Of a DNA stretch of 64,000 nt, positions 25,466 to 33,655 are shown one piece after another (position 1 is the stretch's first letter; every line of letters begins with the position of its first letter). The position numbers were made by a program, and so were the translations under genes. Origin of the DNA: Neglectibacter timonensis (GTDB lineage Bacteria; Bacillota; Clostridia; Oscillospirales; Acutalibacteraceae). The notes beneath the pieces were generated by a model. That model did no database searches and was not told where the DNA came from. It saw nothing but the letters and a program-made list of their open reading frames with translations. The DNA lies in NCBI RefSeq assembly GCF_900048895.1, contig NZ_LT160635.1:169439-233438 (forward strand). The letters are read 5' to 3'.

Positions 25466-27226
25466 ATGGGATTTACTGCGCGCCTGATCCTTATGGCCAA
25501 GCGCCATTGGGGGACTCTGGCCGTTGCCTGCCTGGGAATCATCGGGGCGGCTCTTTTAAACCTGGTGACGCCGGAAATTGTACGGCGGCTGACGGCTTCG
25601 CTGGAACTGCCCGGCGGGGCCAACACCCAGCTGCTGGTGCTGTTTTCCCTGATTTTGGTGGGGGCGTACCTGCTGCGGGCGGTCTGCCGGTTTATCAGCC
25701 TGGCCATCAGCCACCTGGCGGCCTGGCGGTTTGTGCCGGAGCTGACGCTTACCGTGTACGACAAGCTGCAGAGCCTGTCCATGCGGTATTTTCACGACAA
25801 GCAGACCGGCGAGCTGATGAGCCGGATGATCAACGACACCCGGCAGATTGAGATCTTGGTGGCCCATGCCCTGCCGGACCTGGTGAGCAACGTGCTCATC
25901 GTGGTGAGCGTTGCGGTCATGCTGTTCTGCATCAACTGGCAGCTGGCCCTGCTGACGCTGATCCCGGTGCCCCTGGTAGTGCTGGTGGGCGGGCAGTTTT
26001 CCAAGCGGGTGGCGCCGCTGTTCCGCATCAACCAGCAGGTGCTGGGGGAATTAAACGGCGTGCTGCAGGACAATCTCTCAGGCATGAAGGAAATTCAGAC
26101 CTTCGGCCAGGAGGGGACTGAGCACGAAAAGATGGTGAAGCGCTGCAAGCGCTATTCCGAGGTGAACATCCGGGCGAATTTCGCCAACGCCTTTTTCAAC
26201 CCCGCCGTGGAGTTCCTCACCTCCCTGGGCACGGTGATCGTGGTGGGGCTGGGAGGCTTTATGGCGTCCCGGCAGGCGATGCCGGTCTCCGACGTGGTCG
26301 GCTTTCTGATGTACCTGAGCCTGTTTTACCAGCCCCTGGCCATCCTGGCCCGGCTGGTGGAGGACGTGCAGATGGCCTATGCCAGCGCGGTGCGGGTGTT
26401 CGACGTGCTGGACGCCGAGTCCGAGGTGAAGGAGGAGCCGGACGCAGGGGAGCTGAAGGCGGAGCGGGGAGAGGTCTCCTTCGAGCAGGTGAGCTTCCGC
26501 TATGAGGAGAAGGAGCCCGTGCTGGAGGACGTGAGCTTTACGGCGGCCCCCGGGCGGATGCTGGCCATCGTGGGGCCCACCGGGGAGGGGAAATCCACGC
26601 TGATTTCCCTGCTGGAACGGTTTTACGACCCCCTGCAGGGGACAATCCGGATTGACGGACAGGACATCCGCGGCGTGACCCTGGCGTCCCTGCGCAGCCA
26701 GATTTCCCTGGTGCTGCAGGATACCTTCCTGTTCAACGGCACCATCGCCCAGAACATCTCCTACGGCATGCCGGACGCCTCTGTGGAGCAGATTGTGCAG
26801 GCGGCCGTCACCGCCAGGGCGGACGGTTTTATCCAAGGGATGCCGGACGGCTACAACACGGTGGTGGGGGAACGGGGCGTGCGCCTTTCCGGCGGGCAGA
26901 AGCAGAGGCTTGCCATTGCCAGGGCGGTGCTGCGGCAGACCCCCATCCTGGTGCTGGACGAGGCCACCTCGGCGGTGGATACGGAGACGGAGTGCGAAAT
27001 TCAGGCGGCCATTGAGCAGCTTTCCGGCACCCGCACCATCATCGTCATCGCCCACCGGCTTTCCACGGTGATGCGGGCCGACCAGATTTTGGTGCTCCAC
27101 CATGGGCGGATAGCCGAACAGGGCACTCACCAGGAGCTGCTGGAGAAAAACGGCGTCTACGCCCGCCTCTGCCATGTGCAGCAGCTGCAGGAGCAGACCC
27201 TGCAGTTTTTGGGCGGGAGCCTATAA
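25466..27226 (+). CDS. ABC transporter, exporter type (permease-ATPase fusion)
   Basis: A 586-residue half-transporter: six transmembrane helices (about 1-305) and a nucleotide-binding domain (about 335-580) with Walker A GPTGEGKST (Glu where Ser/Ala is commoner), Q-loop SLVLQDTFLF, signature LSGGQKQR, Walker B ILVLDEATSAVD and H-loop IIVIAHRLST. It belongs to the MsbA/MdlB/LmrA-like multidrug or lipid exporters and would act as a homodimer since no partner half-transporter is adjacent. GGGGAGG precedes ATG 25466. Confidence 0.9.
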   Translation: MGFTARLILMAKRHWGTLAVACLGIIGAALLNLVTPEIVRRLTASLELPGGANTQLLVLFSLILVGAYLLRAVCRFISLAISHLAAWRFVPELTLTVYDKLQSLSMRYFHDKQTGELMSRMINDTRQIEILVAHALPDLVSNVLIVVSVAVMLFCINWQLALLTLIPVPLVVLVGGQFSKRVAPLFRINQQVLGELNGVLQDNLSGMKEIQTFGQEGTEHEKMVKRCKRYSEVNIRANFANAFFNPAVEFLTSLGTVIVVGLGGFMASRQAMPVSDVVGFLMYLSLFYQPLAILARLVEDVQMAYASAVRVFDVLDAESEVKEEPDAGELKAERGEVSFEQVSFRYEEKEPVLEDVSFTAAPGRMLAIVGPTGEGKSTLISLLERFYDPLQGTIRIDGQDIRGVTLASLRSQISLVLQDTFLFNGTIAQNISYGMPDASVEQIVQAAVTARADGFIQGMPDGYNTVVGERGVRLSGGQKQRLAIARAVLRQTPILVLDEATSAVDTETECEIQAAIEQLSGTRTIIVIAHRLSTVMRADQILVLHHGRIAEQGTHQELLEKNGVYARLCHVQQLQEQTLQFLGGSL

Positions 27227-27231
27227 AAAGA

Positions 27232-27580
27232 TCTCCGAACAGAGTGAGGAGATCTTCTGGATACCGGGGAGGAGGAGGTTAAGGCCAAGACAGGCTTCCC
27301 CTTGAGGGGAAGGCAAAGGGCTTTCCACCTCATCCGTCGCGGCGCAGCCAGCAGATTTTCTACGAAAATCTGCTACACCTCTCCCCTCAAGGGGAAGGCA
27401 AAGGTCAAAGGCTTCCCCTTGAGGGGAAGCTGCCGCCGTAGGCGGCTGATGAGGTGGAACGCCCTTGCTCTTCTCCAGCCAGGAAGCAAAAGACGCTCGA
27501 ACGAAGCGAGATCGGCTTTTGCTGGAAGGCTGGAGCTCAGAGTTCTTTGCCAAGCTTTCTGCGAAAGAAAGCGGGAGAAA
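27232..27580. repeat. Large mosaic interspersed repeat block
   Basis: Contains AAGATCTCCGAACAGAGTGA with its GGAGATCTT partner (27233-27256), four CCCCTTGAGGGGAAG/CCCCTCAAGGGGAAG modules (about 27298, 27382, 27415), CACCTCATCCGTCGCGGCGC, an AGCAGATTTTC/GAAAATCTGCT hairpin (27350-27372), the CTCGAACGAAGCGAGA palindrome and the GCTTTCTGCGAAAGAAAGC module. No gene in the 378-bp gap. Confidence 0.85.
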
Positions 27581-27604
27581 AATAAATAAGGAGGAATCGT
27601 TGTT

Positions 27605-28453
27605 ATGATTACCAAAATTGCCCATACCGCCATGAAGGTGACGGACATGGAACGTGCGGTTGCTTTTTACTGCGGAGAGGTGGGGTTCCGAAAGGCTTTT
27701 GAGCTGCCCGACGCCCAGGGGAATCCCTGGATTGTGTATCTGAAAATCTGTGACGGCGCCTTTCTGGAACTGTTCTACGGCGGAGAAAAAGACCGGGATC
27801 CCGCCTATGCGTCCGATAGGGTGGGATACCACCACTGGTGCGTTTCCGTGGGAGATTTGACGCCCTTTGCCGCGAAGGCCTTTGAAAAGGGCTGGATCGG
27901 ATCCCCGGAGCCGCAGCTGGGAAAGGACGGGAACCGCAGCATCTGGATTCACGACCCGGACGGGAACGCGCTGGAGCTGGTGCAGTACGCGCCCGGCTCC
28001 CCGCAGATGCAGTCCAATCAAGGACCCTATGAGTACGGGAGAGAGGGGCTGACCGGGATCGCCCACGTGGCCTTCACGGTTTCCGATATGGAGCAGGCGC
28101 TTGCTTTCTACCGGGAAAAGCTGGGCTTTGCGCTGATCGAGTCCCTGAAGGACGAGGAGGGGAAGCCCTGGCTCAACTATCTGCGCGTCGCTGACGGAAC
28201 CTATCTGGAACTGTTTTACGGCGGCAGGGATAGGGTGGAGGAAAAGGACAGCTCCGCGGGCTTTATGCACATGTGCCTGGAATGCGGGGATATCCAGGAG
28301 ACGGTGGAGGCGCTGCGCGGAAAAGGCGCGCCCATCGACGTAGAGCCAAAGCAGGGCGGCGACAAAAACTGGCAGGCCTGGACCCACGATCCGGACGGGA
28401 ACAAAATCGAGCTGATGAAGATTTCCCCGGAATCCCCCCAGGCGAAGGCATAA
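27605..28453 (+). CDS. Tandem VOC (glyoxalase/dioxygenase-fold) protein
   Basis: A 282-residue protein of two vicinal-oxygen-chelate domains (about 1-130 and 147-275), each opening with a KIAHTAMKVTDMERAVAFY or GIAHVAFTVSDMEQALAFY strand, carrying FLELFYGG/YLELFYGG and ending in HDPDGNALELVQY/HDPDGNKIELMKI. His and Glu at the expected metal-binding spots are present in both halves (H8/E79-type pattern). Fusion of two domains gives a complete active site in glyoxalase I or extradiol dioxygenase relatives. It is 48 bp upstream of a TIM-barrel isomerase, so a sugar or hydroxy-acid pathway is likely. Confidence 0.82.
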   Translation: MITKIAHTAMKVTDMERAVAFYCGEVGFRKAFELPDAQGNPWIVYLKICDGAFLELFYGGEKDRDPAYASDRVGYHHWCVSVGDLTPFAAKAFEKGWIGSPEPQLGKDGNRSIWIHDPDGNALELVQYAPGSPQMQSNQGPYEYGREGLTGIAHVAFTVSDMEQALAFYREKLGFALIESLKDEEGKPWLNYLRVADGTYLELFYGGRDRVEEKDSSAGFMHMCLECGDIQETVEALRGKGAPIDVEPKQGGDKNWQAWTHDPDGNKIELMKISPESPQAKA

Positions 28454-28501
28454 GGGGAAAGGCCCGCCAAAAAACCAACAAAGAAAAAAGGAGTGAGCCA
28501 A

Positions 28502-29347
28502 TTGTATCAATCCATCAATTTCGGCGTCATTGGAGTTCAGGAGACAGACCTGGAAAAGAAAATGCAGCTGGCAAAGCGCCACGGTTTTACCCATATGGAA
28601 GCCGGCGCGGACGAGGTGACGGCCTGCGGCGTGGAGAAGGTGAAAGCGCTTTTGCAGCAGTACGGCATGGAAATCACCTGTTTCAACGTGCCCTTCCATC
28701 CCGTTCAGGTATCGGAGGAGGAGTTTGCGTCCCGGATGGAAGCCCTTCCCGCGCAGGCCAAGGCCATGAGCCAGGTGGGCTGCAGCCGCAGCATCATCTG
28801 GATTATCCCCGGCAGCGACACCCTGCCCTATGAGGAGAATTACGCGCTGCACGTCAGGCGGCTCTCCCAGGTGGCCAGGGTATACGGGGAGTACGGCATC
28901 CGCCTGGGGCTGGAATTCATCGGCCCGTACACGGCGCGGAAAAATTCCAAATACCCCTTCCTGTACACAGCGGAGAAGATGCTGGAGCTGGCCCGGGACT
29001 GCGGTGAAAACGTGGGCCTGCTTTTTGACAGCTGGCACTGGTTCACAGGGGCGGATAACCGGGACGTCTTCGCCCATATCGGAGATCCGGGCGCCATTGT
29101 CAACGTACATATCAACGATGCGCCGGAGGGCCCTCTGGAAGAGCTGGTGGATTCCACCCGGGGCCTGCCCGGCGAGACGGGACGGATCGACATCCAGTTT
29201 GTCCTGAACGGCCTGCGGCAGCTGGGCTATGACGGCCCCGTGGTGGCCGAGCCCTTCAGCCCTCTGCTCAGCGCCCTTTCCGACGACGAGGAAAAGACCG
29301 CGCTGGTCAAAAAACATATGGACCTGGTCTGGAACGGTTCTGTTTAA
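28502..29347 (+). CDS. Sugar phosphate isomerase/epimerase-like TIM barrel
   Basis: A 281-residue xylose-isomerase-like TIM barrel (AP_endonuc_2 family): LGLEFIGPYTARK carries the first metal-binding Glu, VGLLFDSWHWFTGA the Asp/His pair, VNVHINDAPEG the His/Asp pair and VVAEPFSPL the final Glu. Start taken as TTG 28502, eight bases after AAAGGAG; a GTG at 28493 overlaps that ribosome site. It probably forms an operon with the double-VOC gene, an arrangement seen in inositol, hydroxypyruvate or aromatic-acid catabolism; the exact substrate is unknown. Confidence 0.83.
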   Translation: MYQSINFGVIGVQETDLEKKMQLAKRHGFTHMEAGADEVTACGVEKVKALLQQYGMEITCFNVPFHPVQVSEEEFASRMEALPAQAKAMSQVGCSRSIIWIIPGSDTLPYEENYALHVRRLSQVARVYGEYGIRLGLEFIGPYTARKNSKYPFLYTAEKMLELARDCGENVGLLFDSWHWFTGADNRDVFAHIGDPGAIVNVHINDAPEGPLEELVDSTRGLPGETGRIDIQFVLNGLRQLGYDGPVVAEPFSPLLSALSDDEEKTALVKKHMDLVWNGSV

Positions 29348-29404
29348 GCCGCTCCGTCTTTCTGAAAAAAGACGGCCAAAGACTTTTTATGATGCGGAAC
29401 CGCT

Positions 29405-29445
29405 TGCTCTGAGAATATCTCCGAACTGCGTGAGGAGATATTCTA
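29405..29445. repeat. Single palindromic repeat module
   Basis: GAATATCTCC-N11-GGAGATATTC (29411-29441), a copy of the GAAGATCTCCGAACAGAGTGA-type module found at 27232, 35845, 36058, 59629 and 59789. Confidence 0.7.
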
Positions 29446-29502
29446 TGCTCGTCTCATTGGTTTTTGGCATTGCTCCCGGGGCATTGGCGGCTGCCGGCGG
29501 AA

Positions 29503-29542
29503 GGAAGGGGAATCCTCTTTGAGGATTCCCCTTCCTTGTTTT
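29503..29542 (+). terminator. Strong intrinsic terminator
   Basis: A 15-bp perfect stem GGAAGGGGAATCCTC/GAGGATTCCCCTTCC with a 3-nt loop and TTGTTTT. The following 29543-29738 is very AT-rich and holds no gene I can support. Confidence 0.85.
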
Positions 29543-29738
29543 CCGAACAGTCCAATCATATAACAAAACAAAATAACATAACAAATATCATAACAAAAGT
29601 ACTTGCGTTATTTCGTTTTTTCTTATGTTGCTTCTTGAAATTCTTATAAAAATTAAGAAAAATAGAAATAACACGGGAAATTTTGTAAGACTTCTTATGA
29701 AATTTCTTATGAAAAATTTTTTATAAGCGGTACAGGCT

Positions 29739-29784
29739 GCCCCCGCTCACACGAAAGGAGCGGGGGCATGCTGCAATTTGACGG
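29739..29784. repeat. Left boundary repeat of the XRE island
   Basis: Palindrome GCCCCCGCTC-N9-GAGCGGGGGC followed by ATGCTGC-N4-TGACGG. The same arrangement recurs in the same orientation at 33656-33701. Possible attachment-site-like direct repeats. Confidence 0.65.
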
Positions 29785-29800
29785 CTCACCAACCGGCGTC

Positions 29801-30037
29801 TCATAGAAAAAAATCTCCGATATCAACGCCCAAAACCTGCGCCAAACCGTACAGCTCTATATCGGTGACAGTTCTCCTCTTTTCCTCAATCCGGGAGATG
29901 GACCCCCGGCAGATGTAAACGGCGTATGTTTCCAGTTTTTCTGACAGAAGCTTTTGGCTCATCTTTTTGGCCATACGAAGCTCCCTTACTTTATCCCCCA
30001 CCATATTGCTGGCTTTCCCGTCGATAATTCTCGCCAC
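29801..30037 (-). CDS. XRE-family HTH regulator (island, first)
   Basis: A 78-residue one-domain repressor: VGDKVRELRMAKKMSQKLLSEKLETY then CRGSISRIEEKRRTVTDIELYGLAQVLGVDIGDFF, the usual five-helix XRE fold. GTG start 30037 is preceded by AAAGGAG. Palindromes built on TGTCCTAT/AGGACA lie in its upstream region (30058-30076 and 30108-30124), likely its operators. Confidence 0.8.
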   Translation of the reverse strand: MARIIDGKASNMVGDKVRELRMAKKMSQKLLSEKLETYAVYICRGSISRIEEKRRTVTDIELYGLAQVLGVDIGDFFL

Positions 30038-30057
30038 GACTATCTTTCTCCTTTAAA

Positions 30058-30124
30058 TTGTCTTGACATAGGACAATTCCAAGGCTATACTTTTTTTCAG
30101 GAAAGTATGTCCTGTAATAGGACA
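30058..30124 (+). promoter_or_regulatory. Consensus promoter flanked by two palindromes
   Basis: Plus strand TTGACA (30063-30068), 17-bp spacer, TATACT (30086-30091). TTGTC-N9-GACAA (30058-30076) covers the -35 box; TGTCCT-N5-AGGACA (30108-30124) lies at about +10. No plus-strand gene follows, so it drives a short RNA or the matching minus-strand control of the XRE gene. The rest of 30038-30365 holds a minus-strand terminator and no gene. Confidence 0.6.
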
Positions 30125-30154
30125 AATAGAGGCAGAAAATTTACGCTGGGCGCA

Positions 30155-30183
30155 GAAAAAAAGCCTCCATATTTTGGAGGCTT
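30155..30183 (-). terminator. Intrinsic terminator, minus strand
   Basis: AAGCCTCC pairs with GGAGGCTT across a 7-nt loop; on the minus strand a run of seven or more T follows. It ends the transcript of the double-HTH gene (30366-30926). Confidence 0.75.
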
Positions 30184-30365
30184 CCAATCTTGGGAGAATC
30201 CCTGTTCCATACGGAGGGACGCGATCCGCTTTCCGGCAGACTCTAACCCTATTTCCCGTAGCAATCACCTTGCTTGATGACGGTATTGAGGTCTATTGTG
30301 AGCTTCACGGAGGATGCCGAAATGTTCACCGGACGGATTCTCTGTACTGGGAACAGCTCATTTTA

Positions 30366-30926
30366 TCAGTTCTTTATTCTGCCCCGGAGTGATTTTGCCA
30401 TTCCTTCTACAGCGGTCAACACGATTTGCTGAGCTTCAAGGGGGAGCTCTTTCAACAGATAATCCAAATAATTTGTTTTTTGATAGTTTCCCGCAATCAG
30501 GCTGTCCATGAAGACTGCGTCAGCCGAGACCTCCAGGGCATTCAGCAGCTTGAGGCAGGTTTCCAGTTTTGGGATTTTTATACCGCTTTCAATAAAACCC
30601 AAATAGGTATCACTGATTCCAACCTTGGCGGCAAGCTCCTTTTTATTCAGGCCGCGCTGCAGACGGAAGTTTTGCAGGCGTTCTCCCAATCTGTCTAGGC
30701 CCAAAAGCCCGGCGCTTTTCTGCGAATAGAAAGCCTCATCGCGCCCAACTAAATAATCAATGGTTACATCAAAAAAATCCGACAGGACGATCAATCCTTC
30801 GATATCCGGCTCTCTGGTTTTGGTTTCGTAGGTATATATCCTTGCCTTGCTGATACCGGTAAGCTCCGCCAATTTTTCTTGGCTTAATCCCCGTGATTCC
30901 CTCAGGCTTCTCAAATTTTTCACCAT
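30366..30926 (-). CDS. Regulator with two tandem XRE HTH domains
   Basis: A 186-residue protein with two complete XRE domains in one chain: residues 1-62 (LRSLRESRGLSQEKLAELTGISKARIYTYETKTREP...FFDVTIDYLVGR) and about 78-145 (LQNFRLQRGLNKKELAAKVGISDTYLGFIESGIKIP...LEVSADAVF), then a short helical tail. Single-chain double-HTH repressors may bind asymmetric or half-site operators as a monomer. The upstream gap carries a perfect 10-bp-arm palindrome (31004-31032) overlapping a TTGACA on its strand. Confidence 0.82.
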   Translation of the reverse strand: MVKNLRSLRESRGLSQEKLAELTGISKARIYTYETKTREPDIEGLIVLSDFFDVTIDYLVGRDEAFYSQKSAGLLGLDRLGERLQNFRLQRGLNKKELAAKVGISDTYLGFIESGIKIPKLETCLKLLNALEVSADAVFMDSLIAGNYQKTNYLDYLLKELPLEAQQIVLTAVEGMAKSLRGRIKN

Positions 30927-31003
30927 TTCACTGTGCTCCCAAAGTGATCAAAATGCTGACAAAAAAAGCATATCTTCTTTACAAAAAATTGTCTACAAGC
31001 AAA

Positions 31004-31051
31004 ATGATGTCAACTGATACAATTGACATCATCAAATTGAAGGTATAAAAT
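31004..31051. promoter_or_regulatory. Palindrome with back-to-back -35 boxes
   Basis: ATGATGTCAA (31004-31013) and TTGACATCAT (31023-31032) are exact inverted repeats with a 9-nt spacer. Each arm contains TTGACA, one on each strand. On the plus strand TAAAAT follows after 17 bp (31046-31051). The minus-strand box would serve the double-HTH gene; its -10 box is not clear. Confidence 0.55.
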
Positions 31052-31052
31052 A

Positions 31053-31376
31053 TTATTTGTTATCCTTGCATCTTACTTCACGCAACAGAGAAATAGCGGC
31101 TCTTTTCGCCTCCCTGTTATTGAGATGGCGCAATTGAGAAGCCAATATCTCGTCCTCATCATTGATAGGCTCCCGTACTGGTGAGCGGCCTACAAGAAAA
31201 TCTATAGTCACGTGGAAATAGTCGGACAGGCGTATCAGCATTTCAATTTTTGGTTCATTTACTCCGGTTTCGTATTGCTGAATGGTAGACGGGACAACAT
31301 CCATTTCTAACGCAAGCTCCATGATAGTGAGTCCTTTTTCTATTCGGAGCATCCGCAAGTTTTCCATATCTATCAT
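31053..31376 (-). CDS. XRE-family HTH regulator (island, third)
   Basis: A 107-residue protein: HTH at about 4-60 (LRMLRIEKGLTIMELALEMDVVPSTIQQYETGVNEPKIEMLIRLSDYFHVTIDFLVG) and a charged 45-residue tail. It is divergent from the 31486 gene and has its own sigma-A promoter; ATCATGT direct repeats lie between the two and are the probable operator. Organisation is like a phage- or ICE-type repressor facing the gene it controls. Confidence 0.82.
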   Translation of the reverse strand: MIDMENLRMLRIEKGLTIMELALEMDVVPSTIQQYETGVNEPKIEMLIRLSDYFHVTIDFLVGRSPVREPINDEDEILASQLRHLNNREAKRAAISLLREVRCKDNK

Positions 31377-31406
31377 CCTCTTACAGCGTTTTTTTCTTTT
31401 GTTAAT

Positions 31407-31468
31407 ATTTTACCTTTATTTTTTTGTCCATTCAATCATGTATCATGTTATTAATTGTAAATCATGTT
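31407..31468 (-). promoter_or_regulatory. XRE promoter and ATCATGT repeats
   Basis: Minus strand TTGAAT (31435-31430), 17-bp spacer, TAAAAT (31412-31407). Upstream of it three copies of ATCATGT occur at about 31436, 31443 and 31462, in the space shared with the divergent 31486 gene. Confidence 0.55.
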
Positions 31469-31485
31469 TTTTGAGGAGATAAATA

Positions 31486-32064
31486 TTGATATCAGCACAA
31501 ATGGCAACCGATATTTCTAAACTAATTAGGATTGAATTATCCTATCAGTTACAGAATAAACTGTCTCATTTAAATCTAACTCCCGAACAATTTTCGCGCA
31601 GGTACGAAATACCAATGGAAATTGTCTCCTCGGTTTTAAAACAAGAAACAGTTTCTGTTGCTGAAATGGGGCGGATTTGTTCATGGATCGGCGTTTCAAT
31701 AGATTCTCTCAAATATCCGCCGAGCGCTGATAAGGGCTATCGTACAATGAAAAAATTACTGAAACGTTCTGCAGCTAAATGCAGTGATTTTTATGAGTTC
31801 GCAATGAGCCGTTACCCATATATCGATTCATCTCTACCTAAAAATGAATATGAACGAAATATTGCCTGGATAGATTTTGAAAACAAATATAAAGGAAGAA
31901 CGCCAAACAGATTGAAAAAATGGACGGTAAAGCTCTGTGCTCATTTCTTGCCAAGGCACATTGCCGTTGGTCTGGTTTCGGGTTTGGTGAAACAGGAGCT
32001 TCCGATGGATTTGAAACGCACGAAGCGAAATATAAAATCCTGCCGTTCGAAAAAGGAAAAATAA
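31486..32064 (+). CDS. Unrecognised protein with N-terminal HTH-like domain
   Basis: A 192-residue basic protein starting at TTG 31486 after GAGGAG. Residues about 20-65 (LNLTPEQFSRRYEIPMEIVSSVLKQETVSVAEMGRICSWIGVSIDSL) look like a divergent XRE-type HTH. The remaining 125 residues (YEFAMSRYPYIDSSLP, IAWIDFENKYKGRTPNRLKKW, HFLPRHIAVGLVSGLVKQ) match no family known to me. Low GC, first plus-strand gene of the island, and its end overlaps no other supported start; the next gene follows 36 bp later. Confidence 0.6.
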   Translation: MISAQMATDISKLIRIELSYQLQNKLSHLNLTPEQFSRRYEIPMEIVSSVLKQETVSVAEMGRICSWIGVSIDSLKYPPSADKGYRTMKKLLKRSAAKCSDFYEFAMSRYPYIDSSLPKNEYERNIAWIDFENKYKGRTPNRLKKWTVKLCAHFLPRHIAVGLVSGLVKQELPMDLKRTKRNIKSCRSKKEK

Positions 32065-32099
32065 TCGATTTTTCGGAAAGGAATGGTCGTGATGTGGTT

Positions 32100-33584
32100 A
32101 TGGAGAAAAAGCTGATAGAAAGAATCACAAGAAGTCATTCTGAATTATGGCGGTACGACTGCAACCACTTGAAGGTATCAAGTGGGCTGGCCGCATCGGA
32201 GTACGAATTCCGAGGGATGGCCGTTCTTTCAGAAGAAGCTGCGGAGAAGGAAGCCCCTGCGGTGAAGAGGTTGGTCAAAACCTGTTACGAAAGAGACTAT
32301 TTCCAAACCCGGGCGGCAAAAAAGTGTATTTATATGGCTGGGACCCCGGTAGCGGCAGATTTGCGCAGGCGGATTGGCATGAAGTATTTTCGGAATCCCG
32401 CAGGGCGGGGCAGCCGCTATGATCCTCTGAAACGTCAAGCTGCTGACAACGAATACCTGATCTTTCCGGATACCCTTCCGGAGAACGCTCGCGGCGTCCC
32501 CTTGGCGTTAGTTTCTGACGGTGCTGTAATAGGAGACGGACTTTGGCGCGTTGCCGATCCCACCCTGTGGGACTGCGGGATTCTGGCCTCCGAAATGTTT
32601 GCTGAATGGATGAAGACTGTGGGGAGTTTGGGTCTTTACGACTGCGTTTGCCAATTTCCTTTTCCTCCGCAACGAGAAGGGGACTGCGAGGTGATGGAAC
32701 GATTTCTAAACCCTTTGCGCAGATATTGGGAAACCGGACAAGAGATGGGGCTGTCTGAAGCGCTGGAAACTCTGAACGGATATGTGGATTCTCTGTATCG
32801 GGAAAGGTGCCCTATAGACATACAGGGAGAACCCAGCTTGCCGGAAAGCCGAATTCTCTATTTGCTGGCGTTGAGGGATAAGCGGGGCTCTGCGGCCAAA
32901 ATCGCCAGGGAAGGCGAAGCTTATAACAGCCGCAATGTTCTGGCCCACCCGGATGTGCCGCGAATCTCCCTGCCGACTTTGCTTACCATATTGAATAGCA
33001 AAGAGCCGGTACAGCCTGAGAAATTGGGTGAAAATCTGCTTTCACGGGCGCAGGATCCTTACGGTAGCCTAAAAACGCTGGTGAAAAAAGGCTATTTGCG
33101 CCGGGTGGAAACGGAGCGGACAACGGTGGATAAGAACGGCAAAAAGCGGAATACAGCATATGAGTCTGATGTGGAGTATACGGGTTTCTTTGTGGAGTGG
33201 ATCAAGTTCTATCTGCCGGAGGATCCGGAGCAAAGGAGCAGAGCATGGGAACTTGCCCTGCTTCCCAGTAAAGAGAGAAACCCGCAGTTCCCGGGTGGCA
33301 GTGAATACAAGACCTTGAAAATTCTGTGGAGCGCAGAAAAGCCGCTTATGAAAAAAGAGATTAAGGCGGAAAGAGGAATGCCTGAAACAATAGACAGGCT
33401 GCTGGAAAAGGGGCTTGTGGAAGAGAGGAAAGGCCAATACCGGCGCTACCGGCCTCTGCTTTCAGAAGTGGACTTTCACGCCGCCGTCATCCGGGAAATC
33501 CTTTCCAGAATGGACGAAAGAAAGAATGCCGTGATTTCTATGGTTGGTCAACAGATAGGGGAAACATGGCTTTCAAACGTATGA
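32100..33584 (+). CDS. Unrecognised protein with C-terminal winged-helix regions
   Basis: A 494-residue soluble protein, start at ATG 32100 (a GTG at 32094 is closer to the AAAGGA site and equally possible; the open frame runs back to 31920 but that part overlaps the upstream gene). The N-terminal half (about 1-230) has several Cys/Trp and no family I know. Residues about 300-370 (YGSLKTLVKKGYLRRVETERTTVDKNGKKRNTAY) and 415-460 (EYKTLKILWSAEKPLMKKEIKAERGMPETIDRLLEKGLVEERKGQYRRY) look like two winged-helix DNA-binding segments with beta-wings. Only large gene of the XRE island. Confidence 0.65.
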   Translation: MEKKLIERITRSHSELWRYDCNHLKVSSGLAASEYEFRGMAVLSEEAAEKEAPAVKRLVKTCYERDYFQTRAAKKCIYMAGTPVAADLRRRIGMKYFRNPAGRGSRYDPLKRQAADNEYLIFPDTLPENARGVPLALVSDGAVIGDGLWRVADPTLWDCGILASEMFAEWMKTVGSLGLYDCVCQFPFPPQREGDCEVMERFLNPLRRYWETGQEMGLSEALETLNGYVDSLYRERCPIDIQGEPSLPESRILYLLALRDKRGSAAKIAREGEAYNSRNVLAHPDVPRISLPTLLTILNSKEPVQPEKLGENLLSRAQDPYGSLKTLVKKGYLRRVETERTTVDKNGKKRNTAYESDVEYTGFFVEWIKFYLPEDPEQRSRAWELALLPSKERNPQFPGGSEYKTLKILWSAEKPLMKKEIKAERGMPETIDRLLEKGLVEERKGQYRRYRPLLSEVDFHAAVIREILSRMDERKNAVISMVGQQIGETWLSNV

Positions 33585-33655
33585 CTGCAGAGGCGGTGCG
33601 GCCTCATAGGAGACAGGCTTTCAAACAATGCCTACAGCAGAATGGAGAAGAAAGC

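Noticed and set aside
28493-28501. GTG start for the TIM-barrel isomerase
   Set aside because: The GTG overlaps the AAAGGAG ribosome site; TTG at 28502 has proper spacing.
27221-29317. 698-residue minus-strand frame opposite the VOC and isomerase genes
   Set aside because: Antisense shadow; its C-terminal part is translated interspersed repeat. Both plus-strand genes have strong motifs.
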